DNA from: Sorghum bicolor
Taxonomy: Eukaryota > Streptophyta > Magnoliopsida > Poales > Poaceae
Assembly: GCF_000003195.3 (NCBI RefSeq)
Contig: NC_012878.2
Location: 11,539,144 to 11,603,143 of the forward strand
Direction: 5' to 3'
Length of the DNA: 64,000 nucleotides
Below, piece by piece: positions 1 through 9,692 of the stretch; positions within the stretch are counted from its first letter, which is position 1; each line of letters starts with the position of its first letter. The notes beneath the pieces were generated by a model. It saw only the letters and a list, made by a program, of their open reading frames with translations, ran no database searches and was not told the DNA's origin. Position numbers and translations under genes: made by a program.

Positions 1-404
1 ATTTAAGGCTGGGCATGTGCTCAAACCCAAAAATAGCATCTCAACTTTTGATCCAAACAAGACTTCTAAAGAGATTGCTCTCGTGTGCCCTGAAACCTAA
101 AATAGCATCTCAACAGGTGATCATTTATTTTGAGACTACTTCAGTCTGTTAATTTTTATTCTAATGTATGTGTTGAGTATAGTATAAGCGACAATATAGT
201 TCATGATTAGTATCTTTTAGAACGAACAAAATTTAAGATTAGCTTCGATTTACCCAGTTTAATAATTTACCCAAGTAGCCTTCAAACATTTCTCTGAGTG
301 CAAAAAACAGCATCCAGACATCCTTTTGTATAGCAGTGTTCCACCATAAACAAGTGCAAAAAGGATGTAATTCAGCAATGACTGTGATGTAGGCGCATTG
401 ACAC
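1..404. other. Unassigned AT-rich sequence
   Basis: No gene or terminus is recognised here. The phrase AATAGCATCTCAAC occurs twice (near 34 and 100), so the stretch is probably repeat-derived. It may belong to the CACTA element whose right end lies at 1610, because no left terminus of that element is visible in the window. Confidence 0.3.
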
Positions 405-419
405 TTGAAAAAAGAAATC

Positions 420-494
420 CTACCGGGAGAAGATTGTGCCGCAGTCGCACTTGTACTCCCTGGTGCCGCAGACCTTGTTCTTGGAGCGGCGTGC
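420..494 (-). pseudogene. Fragment of an IDD-type (INDETERMINATE DOMAIN) zinc-finger gene
   Basis: On the minus strand this piece reads SKNKVCGTREYKCDCGTIFSR, shown here only as the motif CGTREYKCDCGTIFSR, followed at once by a TAG stop. CGTREY(K/R)CDCGT(L/I)FSR is the hallmark CCHC finger of plant IDD transcription factors, which bind DNA and act in the nucleus. Only about 25 codons remain. In IDD proteins the domain continues beyond FSR, whereas here the stop is followed by unrelated AT-rich sequence. The upstream side runs into a GC-rich degenerate repeat with no IDD similarity. The fragment lies on the inner side of the CACTA terminal region ending at 1610, so capture by that transposon is a reasonable inference. 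The family match is clear to me; the capture is inferred. Confidence 0.72.
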
Positions 495-715
495 GGGGTC
501 GCGGTCTGGGCGGCGCGCGTGCGGTCGAGGTCTGGCGGCGCGCGGAGTCGGGGTCCCCCGGGGCGGCGTGCGGTCGAGGTCTGGGGCACGCGGTCGAGGC
601 CTGGGCGTCGCGGGGGTCGAGGTCCGGGCTGCGCGCGGGGTTGACGGCGCGCGGGGTCAAGGTGGGGGCAGGCGCGCGCGGGGGGTCGGGGTCCATGTCG
701 GCGCGCGGGGTTTAG
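480..715. repeat. GC-rich degenerate minisatellite
   Basis: Roughly 24-base units built on GGCGCGCGGGGTCGAGGTCTG recur about eight to ten times with many substitutions. The block is extremely rich in G, C and CpG, while both neighbours are AT-rich. Long open frames exist on both strands, but they are products of the base composition: arginine, alanine, glycine and proline runs without any domain. Confidence 0.7.
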
Positions 716-1163
716 ATGTCTAGGTTTTAGACATCCAACATCGCAAACTTATTCCAAACCTTCTCAATTTTTTATCATAACCTCTACATGCGATAACATG
801 ACGTCCAGACAAGTTTCTTTATTTTTGGACTTTTTTCGGATTTTATATAATTTTAAAACACTTTTTCCGTAAGTTGTATCTCATGTTTCGATAACAAGAT
901 GTTTCACATTTGATTTGAGCTTCTGGATACGGTCTTAACATACACCAAATATCGTGAATATAATTTTTTGAATACAAAAATTCCATTATTTAGTGCACCT
1001 ACAGTTCAAATTGGAAGTTTGTAAAAAAATCAATGAAACGAAAAAAAACTAATGAAATATACTAAAAAAAAGTTTAAATATCCCCAAATTTAAACAAGAA
1101 GTTTGAAATAATGTAGGAAGGCAAAAGAAAAAAATTTGGGCAAAAAAAAAAAAAAAAAAAAAC
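713..1163. mobile_element. AT-rich inner part of CACTA element
   Basis: This is AT-rich sequence without coding signal, ending in a poly-A run (1142-1161) immediately before the first subterminal repeat. It is assigned to the CACTA element by position only. Confidence 0.4.
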
Positions 1164-1610
1164 TTCCCTGAGTGTCAGGATTCAGCTCTCGGGGAAGGGC
1201 CTCTTCCCCGAGTGCCAGGACAGCAGCACTCGGGGAAGCCAGTATCTTCCCCGAGTGTCAGGATTCAGCACTCGGGAAAGAGCGCCTTCCCCGAGTGTTT
1301 TTTTTGCCTCTCGGGGAAGATTTTTTTAAATTTCGAGCCCCAACGGCGCCGTTTGCTTGGGACGTCAAGGAACACTTTTTTTTCCGAGTGCTTGTCTTCC
1401 CCGAGTGTTACGCTCGGGGAAGAACACTTTTTCCGAGTGTCATTCTTCCCTGAGTGCCAGGTAGGCTACGGCACTCGGGGAAGCCTCTCTTCCCCGAGTG
1501 CAATTCTTCCCCGAGAGCAACACTCGGGGAAGACTGGATTCCCCGAGGGCTCGATTTTTGGCTCTCGGGGAAGCCTTTGACACTCGGGAAATTTCGATTC
1601 TCCCGTAGTG
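1164..1610. mobile_element. CACTA (En/Spm-type) right terminal region
   Basis: About fifteen copies of TTCCCCGAGTG and its complement CACTCGGGGAA occur in both orientations, the dense subterminal repeat pattern typical of one grass CACTA family. The block ends at 1610 with CTCCCGTAGTG, whose complement CACTACGGGAG is a CACTA-type terminal inverted repeat. The candidate 3-base target copy is TGG at 1611-1613. The left terminus is not in the window, so the element is either cut by the window edge or truncated. Confidence 0.85.
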
Positions 1611-1619
1611 TGGTCTTCC

Positions 1620-3428
1620 TCAACGCAAACAGCTTGCCCATGCCATAATGAAGAGGAAGGGAAGCCTCACAACTAGTATTACAGAGATATCCAGTGAGGG
1701 GAGGAACAAATCCTGCGGCAAGATGGGATGGACAACTCTGGTATCTGGGCTGAGAAAAATAGAATGATTAGGCAAACTATCAAAGCAACAACATTAACTA
1801 ATAGTTATTTGAACTAATTATGGTTAAACCTATAGGTAACACTATGTCAAATACTGAAGGAGCTTAGTATTTTAAATACGCCATGATAGCCGCGTATGGA
1901 AGACATGAGTGTTTGACCAATTCTATGAGAAAAAACAGGAATGTGTATGACATCTAGGAGAGGTAACCCAACAGGAATGTATTTATCATGCATAGTGAAA
2001 TGTGCATAATGTGTAAGTAGTTTGATTTAATCAAAGCGTACTGTTGGCATAGCAACTCTATAAGAAAAGGAGAGTTTACCTCCATTAAGGAAGACCAATC
2101 CAACTTTGTAAAGATTGAAAACACATAGATAGAACGATGATAATCCAAGCATGATAGAACTTCTGCAAGCTAGAGAGTAGCGACTCACCTACCATGAGCA
2201 TGTGTCTCTTTTCCCGATTCCTGTGCATATTTGTCTAGCCAAAAGGTATACGTCCCTGGATCATTCTGAATAATCTCAAACTGTATGTTTTCACTGAACC
2301 AATACACTATACACACCTAGTAGAAAGGACACACCAGATTAATATCCAGCTAAAGTATTAAACTATCAATACTATTATCAGAATAGGTCTAAAAGGAACA
2401 AGGATACAAATTACATAAGGACCATGTTTAGTCTCTTGCTTAATAAATATGTCATGAAAGGAAGTTGATAACAGTGAGTGTAATCTGGGTTGGCATCTGA
2501 AAAAACAGGAAACAAAGATCAATAATTTATCTCTTTATGTCAATAGGACACATATTAGGGCAAGCGACATGTGCACATGTTTACACTATTATGCAAAGTG
2601 GTATTCTGTTGGTCCATGTGATGGTTATAGACATACAGTCATATAAAGATAGGTAACCTAAAAGACACAAACTCAAACAATAGCGATGAAGGATAGTATG
2701 CTATTGCTATGCATAGCAAGTAAGCAGCTATAGCAAATATATTAGAAGTAGCTAAAACCCTACTATAAATAGGGCATCAAACCATTTGAAAACCTGTAAA
2801 TAAAATAGCGTAACCATATTGCAGCATAGAAATTTGCTTATAGGAGGCTATACATAATAATGACCAAAACGATCATCTAATGGGATGGCTTTGCAAACTA
2901 AGTAGCACTATATCTAAAAGTCATTTTGTGCAAGCAAACATCCACATTAGCTTACCAAATCAGGGAAAAAATATATATCTTAGCAGCATAAGAGAAAGTT
3001 GGACCTTCCCAAGTAGACAGAACCATGACTTCTAGAATCATAGGCACAATGAGCCGAAAGTAAATATGTGTTTTACCTCCAACGTAGAAAATGGACATAG
3101 CTAAATAGTATCATTAAGCAGACCTAGTGAGAGTGAAAATTTGAGATGCAATGTATCTCGGGACAAATATTACATGTTATGGATTGTTTGTCTTATCATT
3201 AAGCAGCTTGTTTTGATTCACCCATTAAATTGTTAATGAAATCTAAACTGCCTAAAATCTCGTTAAGAAGGGCTAAAAATTGTCAACCACTAAATTGGAA
3301 TAAAAGGTCGAATGATGCAAAGAGTGATTGAAGAAGCAAAATACCGAGATAGGTGAAGGGAGCATGTCAGCTCTTTAGTAGTGTCCTCTACATGGATCAT
3401 TTTATGGAAATATCTCGATGGCTCAACC
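1620..3428 (-). pseudogene. Exon-like pieces of an unidentified minus-strand gene
   Basis: Several blocks on the minus strand look like exons with matching phases. 3345-3428 reads EPSRYFHKMIHVEDTTKEL between a pyrimidine-rich acceptor and a GTATTT donor. Possible micro-exons lie at 3077-3100 and 3005-3031. 2189-2316 reads YWFSENIQFEIIQNDPGTY and onward to a strong AG|GTGAGT donor. 1620-1749 follows a TTTTTCTCAG acceptor, joins the previous block in phase, and ends with a hydrophobic stretch (SLDISVILVVRLPFLFIMAW) and a stop at 1620-1622. That would give a C-terminal membrane segment. I do not recognise the protein. No convincing start is found: the upstream GC-rich region has stops in the frame needed. 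The stop lies only 10 bases from the CACTA terminus at 1610, so the 3' end may have been cut. It could be a living gene with a misjudged first exon. Confidence 0.45.
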
Positions 3429-3698
3429 CTATACCATAAGAAAAAAATTTAGTAGACAGAAAAGATAAAACACAAAAATAATCGGTGCATCCACAAATAT
3501 AGGAATATATAATAATGGGTGAGGGATGCAGATTTAAGGTAGTATATAGTTAGTGGGTGAGGAATGCAGATCTAAGGTAGTATAAAAAACATAATCACCC
3601 AAACACAGGACTACAGGAGCCATCCAATAACATGAAAAGGATGCAAAGAAAGTCGAGATTGGTGGTCGCGTGAGAGCTGACCTTGATGGAAAGGACAG

Positions 3699-4165
3699 CT
3701 AGGGTTTCCATAGCGGTGCATGGGAATAGGGAGCAGACGCGATGGGTACCGACCTAAGTTTGTGCCGCCGCCGCTGCCACCACCACCACCAGGGCCACCG
3801 CACTAGCCATAGCACCATGAGCCGCCACCAACAAAGCCACGGCACTAGGGGCCACCGCCACCAGGGCCAACGTGGCCATCCGGAACAACGCGCCACCCAC
3901 GCCGAGGTTGGCTGGCCCGAGCTCAAAATCCATGAGGGTAGATATCAACGAGCGCCGGGAGAGGGAAGCTGCGAGAGGGAGAGGGAGGGGACATTAGGAG
4001 CGAGAGGAAGAGACTAAGAGAGGAAGGGGGCCGGCGACGGGAGCGAGAAGCGGAGGAGTCAAGAGAAACATAGGGAAAAGTCAGACTGAAAGAGACGGGA
4101 TTTTTGGCCACGGCCAAACCCACGCAAGGAAGAAGAGCGCTCCCCTTTTTTTTAACGCTCACCAA
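3699..4165 (-). other. GC-rich, triplet-repeat region, possible 5' part of the minus-strand gene
   Basis: GC content rises sharply here, and GGT/GCC-type triplet repeats dominate 3760-3880. Open frames on both strands are low-complexity (poly-Ala/Val in one, His/Gln-rich in another) and are not accepted as proteins. A minus-strand stretch at 3665-3720 ends in AAG|GTCAGC, a possible donor, but its phase does not fit the next exon-like block at 3428 unless a stop codon is read through. It may be a first exon, a 5' leader or a promoter-proximal CpG-rich region. Confidence 0.35.
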
Positions 4166-4494
4166 CGCCGCGCCTTACAGGAACACATGGGATAGCCCTT
4201 CTCCTGCCGAGCGTAGCACTCTTAATAAGAGTAAATATAGAGCGCGAGGGCATTTGACACAAGTGCGTCAGTCATTTATTTAAATGTGCCAACCATAAAA
4301 GAGAGGAAACAGATTCTCCGTAACCCTAAAAGATGAAGAAAACTGATCCCACAACCGTAAAGACATGTGCGCCGTCGTCATCTCACATTGATCTGATAGG
4401 GCGTCACACATCTACCATCACCCTTCAATCCTAAGATGAGAATGCCAACCGTAAAAAGCTTATGTGATTGCTTCCTCAACCATAAAGACATGCC
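4166..4494. other. No recognisable feature
   Basis: No gene or element terminus is seen. The stretch ends in the target-site copy ATA (4495-4497) of the next CACTA element. If the minus-strand gene is real, this would be its upstream region. Confidence 0.3.
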
Positions 4495-4497
4495 ATA

Positions 4498-5222
4498 CAC
4501 TACTACAAAAAATCTTTACCGTGGCGTTTCTGTTTGGCCCTCGGAGGCGGGCGGGCTGGTGACCCGCCTCGGTTATTTCAGGCCGGGCCACCGACCTAGG
4601 AACCGTCTCAGTTAATATGCTAACTGTGGTTGTCACTGTAACACAACCGCCACGGTTAATTGCTTAACCGTAGCGGTTGTGTTACAGTGACTAGAGAACC
4701 AACGATATAGAGATGAACGGTTATAAGTTGTTGGATATTTTTTAAGTGAACATTATTTAGATGTGGTTTTTATGAATATTGTGTATATTCATGTAATATG
4801 AACTTAGTGTATGACATGAACCGTGCAATCATAAAGACGACATATGAATGGATGTAATATATGTGGTATGTCTTTTGTTTTGTATATGTTTCAATCTAAC
4901 AAGTTTTGATTTCAAATTTGAAAATAAATTCAAAAAAATATTTTTTATCTGGATACACTTAAAGGAGGCGGCAAACTACAAAAACCACCTCGGTTAATGT
5001 ATTAACCGAGGTGTGCAACATAGAAAAACTGTCTCTTTTAATAATACATTAACTGAGGCGGTTCCTTCGTTTACAGCGCCCACCTCGGTTAATATAAAAT
5101 AAGTGGTTGGCCAACCGCCTCGGTTAAGTCCACGATTAATCATGACCTTTGCTCTGAGGCGATTGATTTGCCCGCCGTGGTTAACCTATTTTGCCGTTTT
5201 GGTTAAAAATATTATAGTAGTG
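4498..5222. mobile_element. Small non-autonomous CACTA element, complete
   Basis: The element starts CACTACTACAAAAAAT at 4498 and ends ATATTATAGTAGTG at 5222, whose complement begins CACTACTATAAT. Flanking 3-base copies ATA lie at 4495-4497 and 5223-5225, the target duplication length of CACTA elements. Subterminal repeats of the form AACCGCCTCGGTTAA and variants occur near both ends. At 725 bp it has no coding capacity and would depend on a transposase supplied elsewhere. Confidence 0.88.
4632..4691. repeat. 60-bp near-perfect hairpin inside the small CACTA element
   Basis: Two 28-base arms pair with one mismatch around the 4-base loop TTGC. The left arm begins GTCACTGTAACACAACCGC and the right arm ends GCGGTTGTGTTACAGTGAC. 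Confidence 0.85.
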
Positions 5223-5278
5223 ATACTTAGAAGTAAGATTCCATACTTAGTAGTAACTAGTAAGATTCTTTTACTACC

Positions 5279-5465
5279 CACGTTCCTATATTTAGAAGTA
5301 ATATTTTCTTCTCTTCCATAACTGAACATTCATGGACTAGTAGTAAAGAAAAGTTCTCTTCTGTGACAATTAGGGATGAAAATGGATCGAATAAGCGATA
5401 CTATATTTGTTTTTATATTTCTAGTTGGATTCGGATTCGAATACGGATAATATCAATCACGTCAC
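5279..5465. repeat. Direct repeat copy 1, with the left part of a hAT MITE
   Basis: From ACGTTCCTATATTTAGAAGTA through TAGGGATGAAAATGG to about 5465 this matches 7052-7512, once the Stowaway MITE (7075-7334) is removed from the second copy. The match includes the first ~95 bases of the hAT-type MITE that is complete at 7407-7660. Copy 1 stops abruptly at 5465. Confidence 0.8.
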
Positions 5466-5551
5466 AGACTTTCTTTTTTATTAAACTTCTACCTTCTTTA
5501 ATTATATGTATATAATCCTTACATATTTAAGATTTGTATGTATATATGCAG

Positions 5552-6548
5552 GCACCAAATGAGAGAGCTCTCAAGCAAAAATGACAATAGTATTGGGTTC
5601 GTTGACCCTTATATTGTTTTCAAGGCTCCGCAGGCAGTGTGGACAGCATCTCATGAGACATAAGTCCGCACCAATCTTATGAGGTTCTTTGTGAGCCAAA
5701 AAGAAAAACAAAAAAAATACTCTTTCCCTACAACTTTGAGTGAGTTATATAGTTATTAAGTGCATGTATATTTTATTTTACTTATTATTACTCGATTCAG
5801 GTTTTATATAATTATATGTCTAACTATATATATGTGTGTAAACAGTTTTCACTGCATACTCATAGTCATTGAAATTCCCAAGAACCGGTTGATAATCTAT
5901 GACTTAATGAGAAAACCGTAAGAAAATTACCAAATGATAAACATTATTCTAAGGTACGTAATGTCGATCTCAGCTAGAAGAATATCATGATATGACTCTG
6001 TAACTATTAGTTGACGATCCACAATGGCTGTGTGTAGGGTTTGAGAAAGATTTATTGACCGTGAACATCTCATTGGTTGTAAAACGCCGCTTAATATAAT
6101 TCATCCACAAGTAAGTTGTACTAGCTAGCAAACTTTCACTAACTTTTAGCTTTCTTATTGTCGTGGTTGTGAATCTTTTTTATATATCGTACAATGGTGT
6201 TTAAGACAAGAAGGGGGAACAACCTATGTGGATATTACGTGTGCAAATTCTTAATGGTACACGTCAATCAAACACCTATAGAGACGCTCAGAGTACGTTA
6301 CATGTCTATTTTCATTATCTCCTAAATTATATTGAATAACTTAGATAACTAATACATTTTTTATTTTATTTCAAATTGAAGACGGAATGGTTGAGGGAAA
6401 AGGTTATGCAAAAAGACCGCATCAAACTATTCAAGAGACGATAGCAGGAGTCCTCCGCGAGCAAGTGATCAATCCAAACAGCGAGTTTTACTTCAACGGC
6501 TACGAATCTCTTATTCCAAACAACGATGATCAATTGTATCGGCTTTAG
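5552..6548 (+). pseudogene. Decayed CACTA-type Ulp1/C48 peptidase-like reading frame
   Basis: In-frame pieces read SIGFVDPYIVFKAPQAVW, then a stop, then RTNLMRFFVSQKEKQKKYSF, further on IEIPKNRLIIYD and GNNLCGYYVCKFLMV, and finally VINPNSEFYFNG with a stop at 6546-6548. This order (GF.DP, the HWxLxVI-like and D-S region, the GxxxCGYYVC cysteine motif, and a VINP.GEFY-like tail) is that of the Ulp1-like protein often found in grass CACTA elements downstream of the TNP2-type transposase. An acceptor-like TATATGCAG precedes 5552. There are several stops, and the pieces probably were separate exons. No transposase fragment is visible upstream, where sequence jumps to the duplicated flank at 5465. 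The family call is from recognition of motifs; function is lost. Confidence 0.7.
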
Positions 6549-6829
6549 AGATTTGGACAAAAAACTCTATGTATATATGTGTTACGAATTTTGTACTTAT
6601 AAAACTATATATAAAGCTTTTTACATATCTATCTATTTAATTATTAATGTGGCCTATTCATTTTATTATAGGCAAAGCTTAATTATAGAGCTAAGCCTAT
6701 AATAATATTTATGCTTAATATGCGTGTAATATATATATATTATTATATCAACAAAAAAATATGTATTGACAAACCTATTATTATTATATATAAACAATAA
6801 ACAGAACCGAAGAAATGAACCAAAAAAAG

Positions 6830-7051
6830 AAAAAAAGACCCCTTTAACTACCAACCGGTGTTAAAGGGTTCTGCAACGTGGCAGCCCTGGCAGGACCCTT
6901 TAAACCGGTTGGTATAAACAACCGGTGTTAAAAGGGGGCTTTAACCCCGGTTAAAGGGTGGGGCCTTTAGTCCCGTAAGGGCAGCACCGGCTCGGGAACC
7001 GGAGCAACAGATCCTTCCGGACCGGTGTTAATGTCCGAACGTGCAGCAGTG
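6830..7051. mobile_element. CACTA right terminal region (remnant)
   Basis: ACCGGTGTTAAAGGG-type subterminal repeats occur in both orientations from 6845 to 7030. The block ends GTGCAGCAGTG at 7051, complement CACTGCTGCAC, a variant CACTA terminus. Together with the Ulp1-like pseudogene at 5552-6548 this marks the 3' half of an element whose 5' half is gone. Confidence 0.65.
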
Positions 7052-7074
7052 ACACGTTCGTATATTTTGAAGTA

Positions 7075-7334
7075 CTCCCTCCGTTCCAAATTATAAGTCA
7101 TTCCAAGAATCTTGGAGAGTCAAAGCATTTTCAAGTTTGACCAAAAATATAGAGAGAAATATAAAGATTTATGTCATAAAATAGGTACACTATAAAAATA
7201 TAACTAACAAAGAATCTAATGATACTTGGTTGGTACCAAAAATATTATTATTTTGCTATATAAATTTGGTCAAACTTGAAAAACTTTGACTCTCCAAGAT
7301 TCTTGGAATGACTTATAATTTGGGACGGAGGGAG
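7075..7334. mobile_element. Stowaway-type MITE
   Basis: It starts CTCCCTCCGTTCCAAATTAT and ends with the complement AATTTGGGACGGAGGGAG. The target duplication is TA (7073-7074 and 7335-7336). The terminal inverted repeats extend for about 70 bases, so most of the 260-bp element folds on itself. These are the marks of Tc1/mariner-derived Stowaway MITEs. Confidence 0.92.
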
Positions 7335-7406
7335 TAATATTTTCTTCTCTTCCATAACTGAACATTCATGGACTAGTAGTAAAGAAAAGTTCTCTTCCGT
7401 AACAAT

Positions 7407-7660
7407 TAGGGATGAAAACGGATCGGATACGAACGGATATCACCGATATTATATTTGTTTTTATATTTCTATTCGGATTCGAATTCGAATACGGATAATA
7501 TCAACCATGTCGGATAAGATATGATTGGATGTCGACATCATAAATATACGATTTAAATATTTGGAAATGAATACAATATGATGTTAAATATTCAAACTTG
7601 GATACGGACAGATCTGGTCTCGAATACGGTCCGAAAATATCCGTACCGTTTTCTATACTA
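7407..7660. mobile_element. hAT-type MITE, complete
   Basis: It starts TAGGGATGAAAACGG and ends CCGTTTTCTATACTA, imperfect inverted repeats. The 8-base flanks GTAACAAT (7399-7406) and GTAACAAC (7661-7668) differ at one base, the target duplication length of hAT elements. The body is rich in CGGAT/ATCCG. Confidence 0.78.
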
Positions 7661-8348
7661 GTAACAACACATGGACTAGTAGTAAACACTACTTTCCGGT
7701 TGCGATGGATTTGAATTGGGGATGACTTTTATGATTGCGGGAGTGAGTATTCTTACTCTAGGAGTAGCTTTTATATGGTTGCAGGGTTGGATATCAAAAT
7801 GTGGGAGTGAGTATCGCTGGTGAAATGAGTTTTTGGCCTTGTTTGGATCCATTAGCTGATACTAGTTAGCTAGCTTATATTAATTGAAAAGTATAAACAA
7901 CTAGGAAAATTCAATACATATCCCACATTCTAAACTCTAGAACCAGTAGAAATATTTTTAGATCGTGAGATTAATAGCTAGCATTGAATTTTCTGCTACG
8001 TCTGGGAATCATCACTCGGACTAAAAAATAAGCGGAGGCCTGCTACTCAATGGGCCTTCATAGCACCTCGAAATAGGTCCATGTTCATTGAAATCCCTGG
8101 AGTATTTTGCCTAACTTTGATCGTGAGCCTCCCGACTAACCTGTCCGAATTTGCTCCAAAAAAAAAAGACTAACCTGTCCGAAAAAAAAAAGTTGAACCA
8201 GCTTGATCCGATCAGCGTATCGGATGGACTCAGGCCATAATCTTCCATCCATAATCCGATTCAATTCCAAAAGAAATTATTGATCGAGTACAGGAAAAAT
8301 AAATAAAAATCTAGAAATAACCGGAGCTGACCAACTTAATATATCCAC
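7661..8348. other. No gene recognised
   Basis: AT-rich intergenic sequence. GGCCTTGTTTGGATCC near 7834 resembles one end of a common grass MITE, but no matching right end is seen. A short local duplication, ACTAACCTGTCCGA, lies near 8135-8180 beside poly-A runs. Confidence 0.3.
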
Positions 8349-9692
8349 TGTCACACCCAATTTCAAGGAAGGAATTAAATACATAAACTTATATGTGCCC
8401 AGAGATCAATCACACATATAAATTACAAATTAAATACTATCATTACAGTATTTACATCAAACGTAGTTATTACAACACAAAGTTTGGGAGATCAATTACA
8501 CACATAAATCACAAATTAAATACCGTCATTGCAGTGTTTACATCAAACGTAGTTATTACAACACAAAGTTTGGTACAACAGCGAAAGATAATTACGATAA
8601 TCTAAGATAACTCTCTCTTAGCTCTCACACAGGAAAAGTCAACTGGTGAAGCACAAGCCTAATAGTCCTTCGGGTAGTCCTCATAGCTACCACCATCTGT
8701 TACCCATCCGGGATTTTTATCTAAAAAGAAATATAAACAAGCGTGAGTACATCTCGTACGCCACAAGCATAGCATGAGGATTTATGACGCTCAAACAGGC
8801 TAGACTAGGTTTACTACATCAGCATTTTAGTAGGTCAGCATTTTATCATTAATTATTATTAGGTTATGCTTAAGCTTCCAAATATCCCATATGATCAGTT
8901 ATTAGAACCATAGAAAGTCATTAACTCTCATTAAAACATAATTAAACATCATCGTGTACCATAAAACCATCATTAGCCAGTTATTCTGTGAGTTTTCTGG
9001 GCCGCTCGTGACCGTGAGCACAACTGTTATAACAGTTATACACTCTGCAGAGGTCGTGCACTTTCAGTGTAAGTCGTGTTGCCCATATGCCCGAGGTCCG
9101 TCGACCCCTAAACACTACCAAGGTGAGCGGGCAGGGTACACGATGAAGGCCTCCATAGGCCTATTCTAACCAGTTAGGGCCGCGAGGTTTCCTCGGTAGG
9201 CAGATGTAGAAAACCCCCTTTTCTATGGCACATTTCCATCGCGGCTATACTCATAGAAACAGGGGCAACACTACACCCAAAGTGGCAAGTCCCTCTTGCG
9301 CCCTTTCGGGTAACCTCTAACGAGTTAGAAAAGATCATATTCCTGAGCTAAAGTCAGAGCCACGTGACTCTCCCGGTTGCACTGTAAGTCCCAGCTTTTG
9401 CCGACAGATAAGTCCTTACGGATGGTCTAGGACAACATGACCAACAGTCATTTGTACCGTAGCCCTAAGTTCCATTTACCATAATCATGTTTAATCAATT
9501 AACCATGGTTCCATAACTGATTTCAGTTCATATATGTAATTAGAGTTAGAGCACTAGCGCTTCTACCCATATGCAATAAAAACCCTCAGGTAACAAGGTA
9601 ATCGTCATCAACAGCTAGGGTGTCCTTATAGTTTGCAATATTATTCACATGCAGGTAGAAATGCTTAAAATGAGTAGGACATCAAGGTAAGC
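8349..9692. mobile_element. LTR fragment of an older retrotransposon, cut by E1
   Basis: TGTCACACCCAATTTC at 8349 has the look of an LTR edge (complement ends GGGTGTGACA). No coding sequence is found. The sequence runs without break to 9692, where the E1 element starts, and no continuation is seen beyond the far side of E1. The assignment to an LTR rests on the terminal motif and the lack of genes. Confidence 0.42.
8403..8574. repeat. 86-bp tandem duplication
   Basis: AGATCAATCACACATATAAA at 8403 and AGATCAATTACACACATAAA at 8489 begin two adjacent units of 86 bases, each ending in TTACAACACAAAGTTTGG. They differ by a few transitions. Confidence 0.88.

Noticed and set aside
239..723. Several overlapping frames of 80-145 codons on both strands
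   Set aside because: They come from a GC-rich degenerate repeat and lack stops for compositional reasons; only the short IDD motif is recognisable, and it lies in a different frame.
3742..4017. His/Gln-rich plus-strand frame and Ala/Val-rich minus-strand frame
   Set aside because: Both are translations of GCC/GGT triplet repeats with no domain and no supporting splice structure.
7834..8348. MITE starting GGCCTTGTTTGGATCC
   Set aside because: No inverted right end or target duplication was found.
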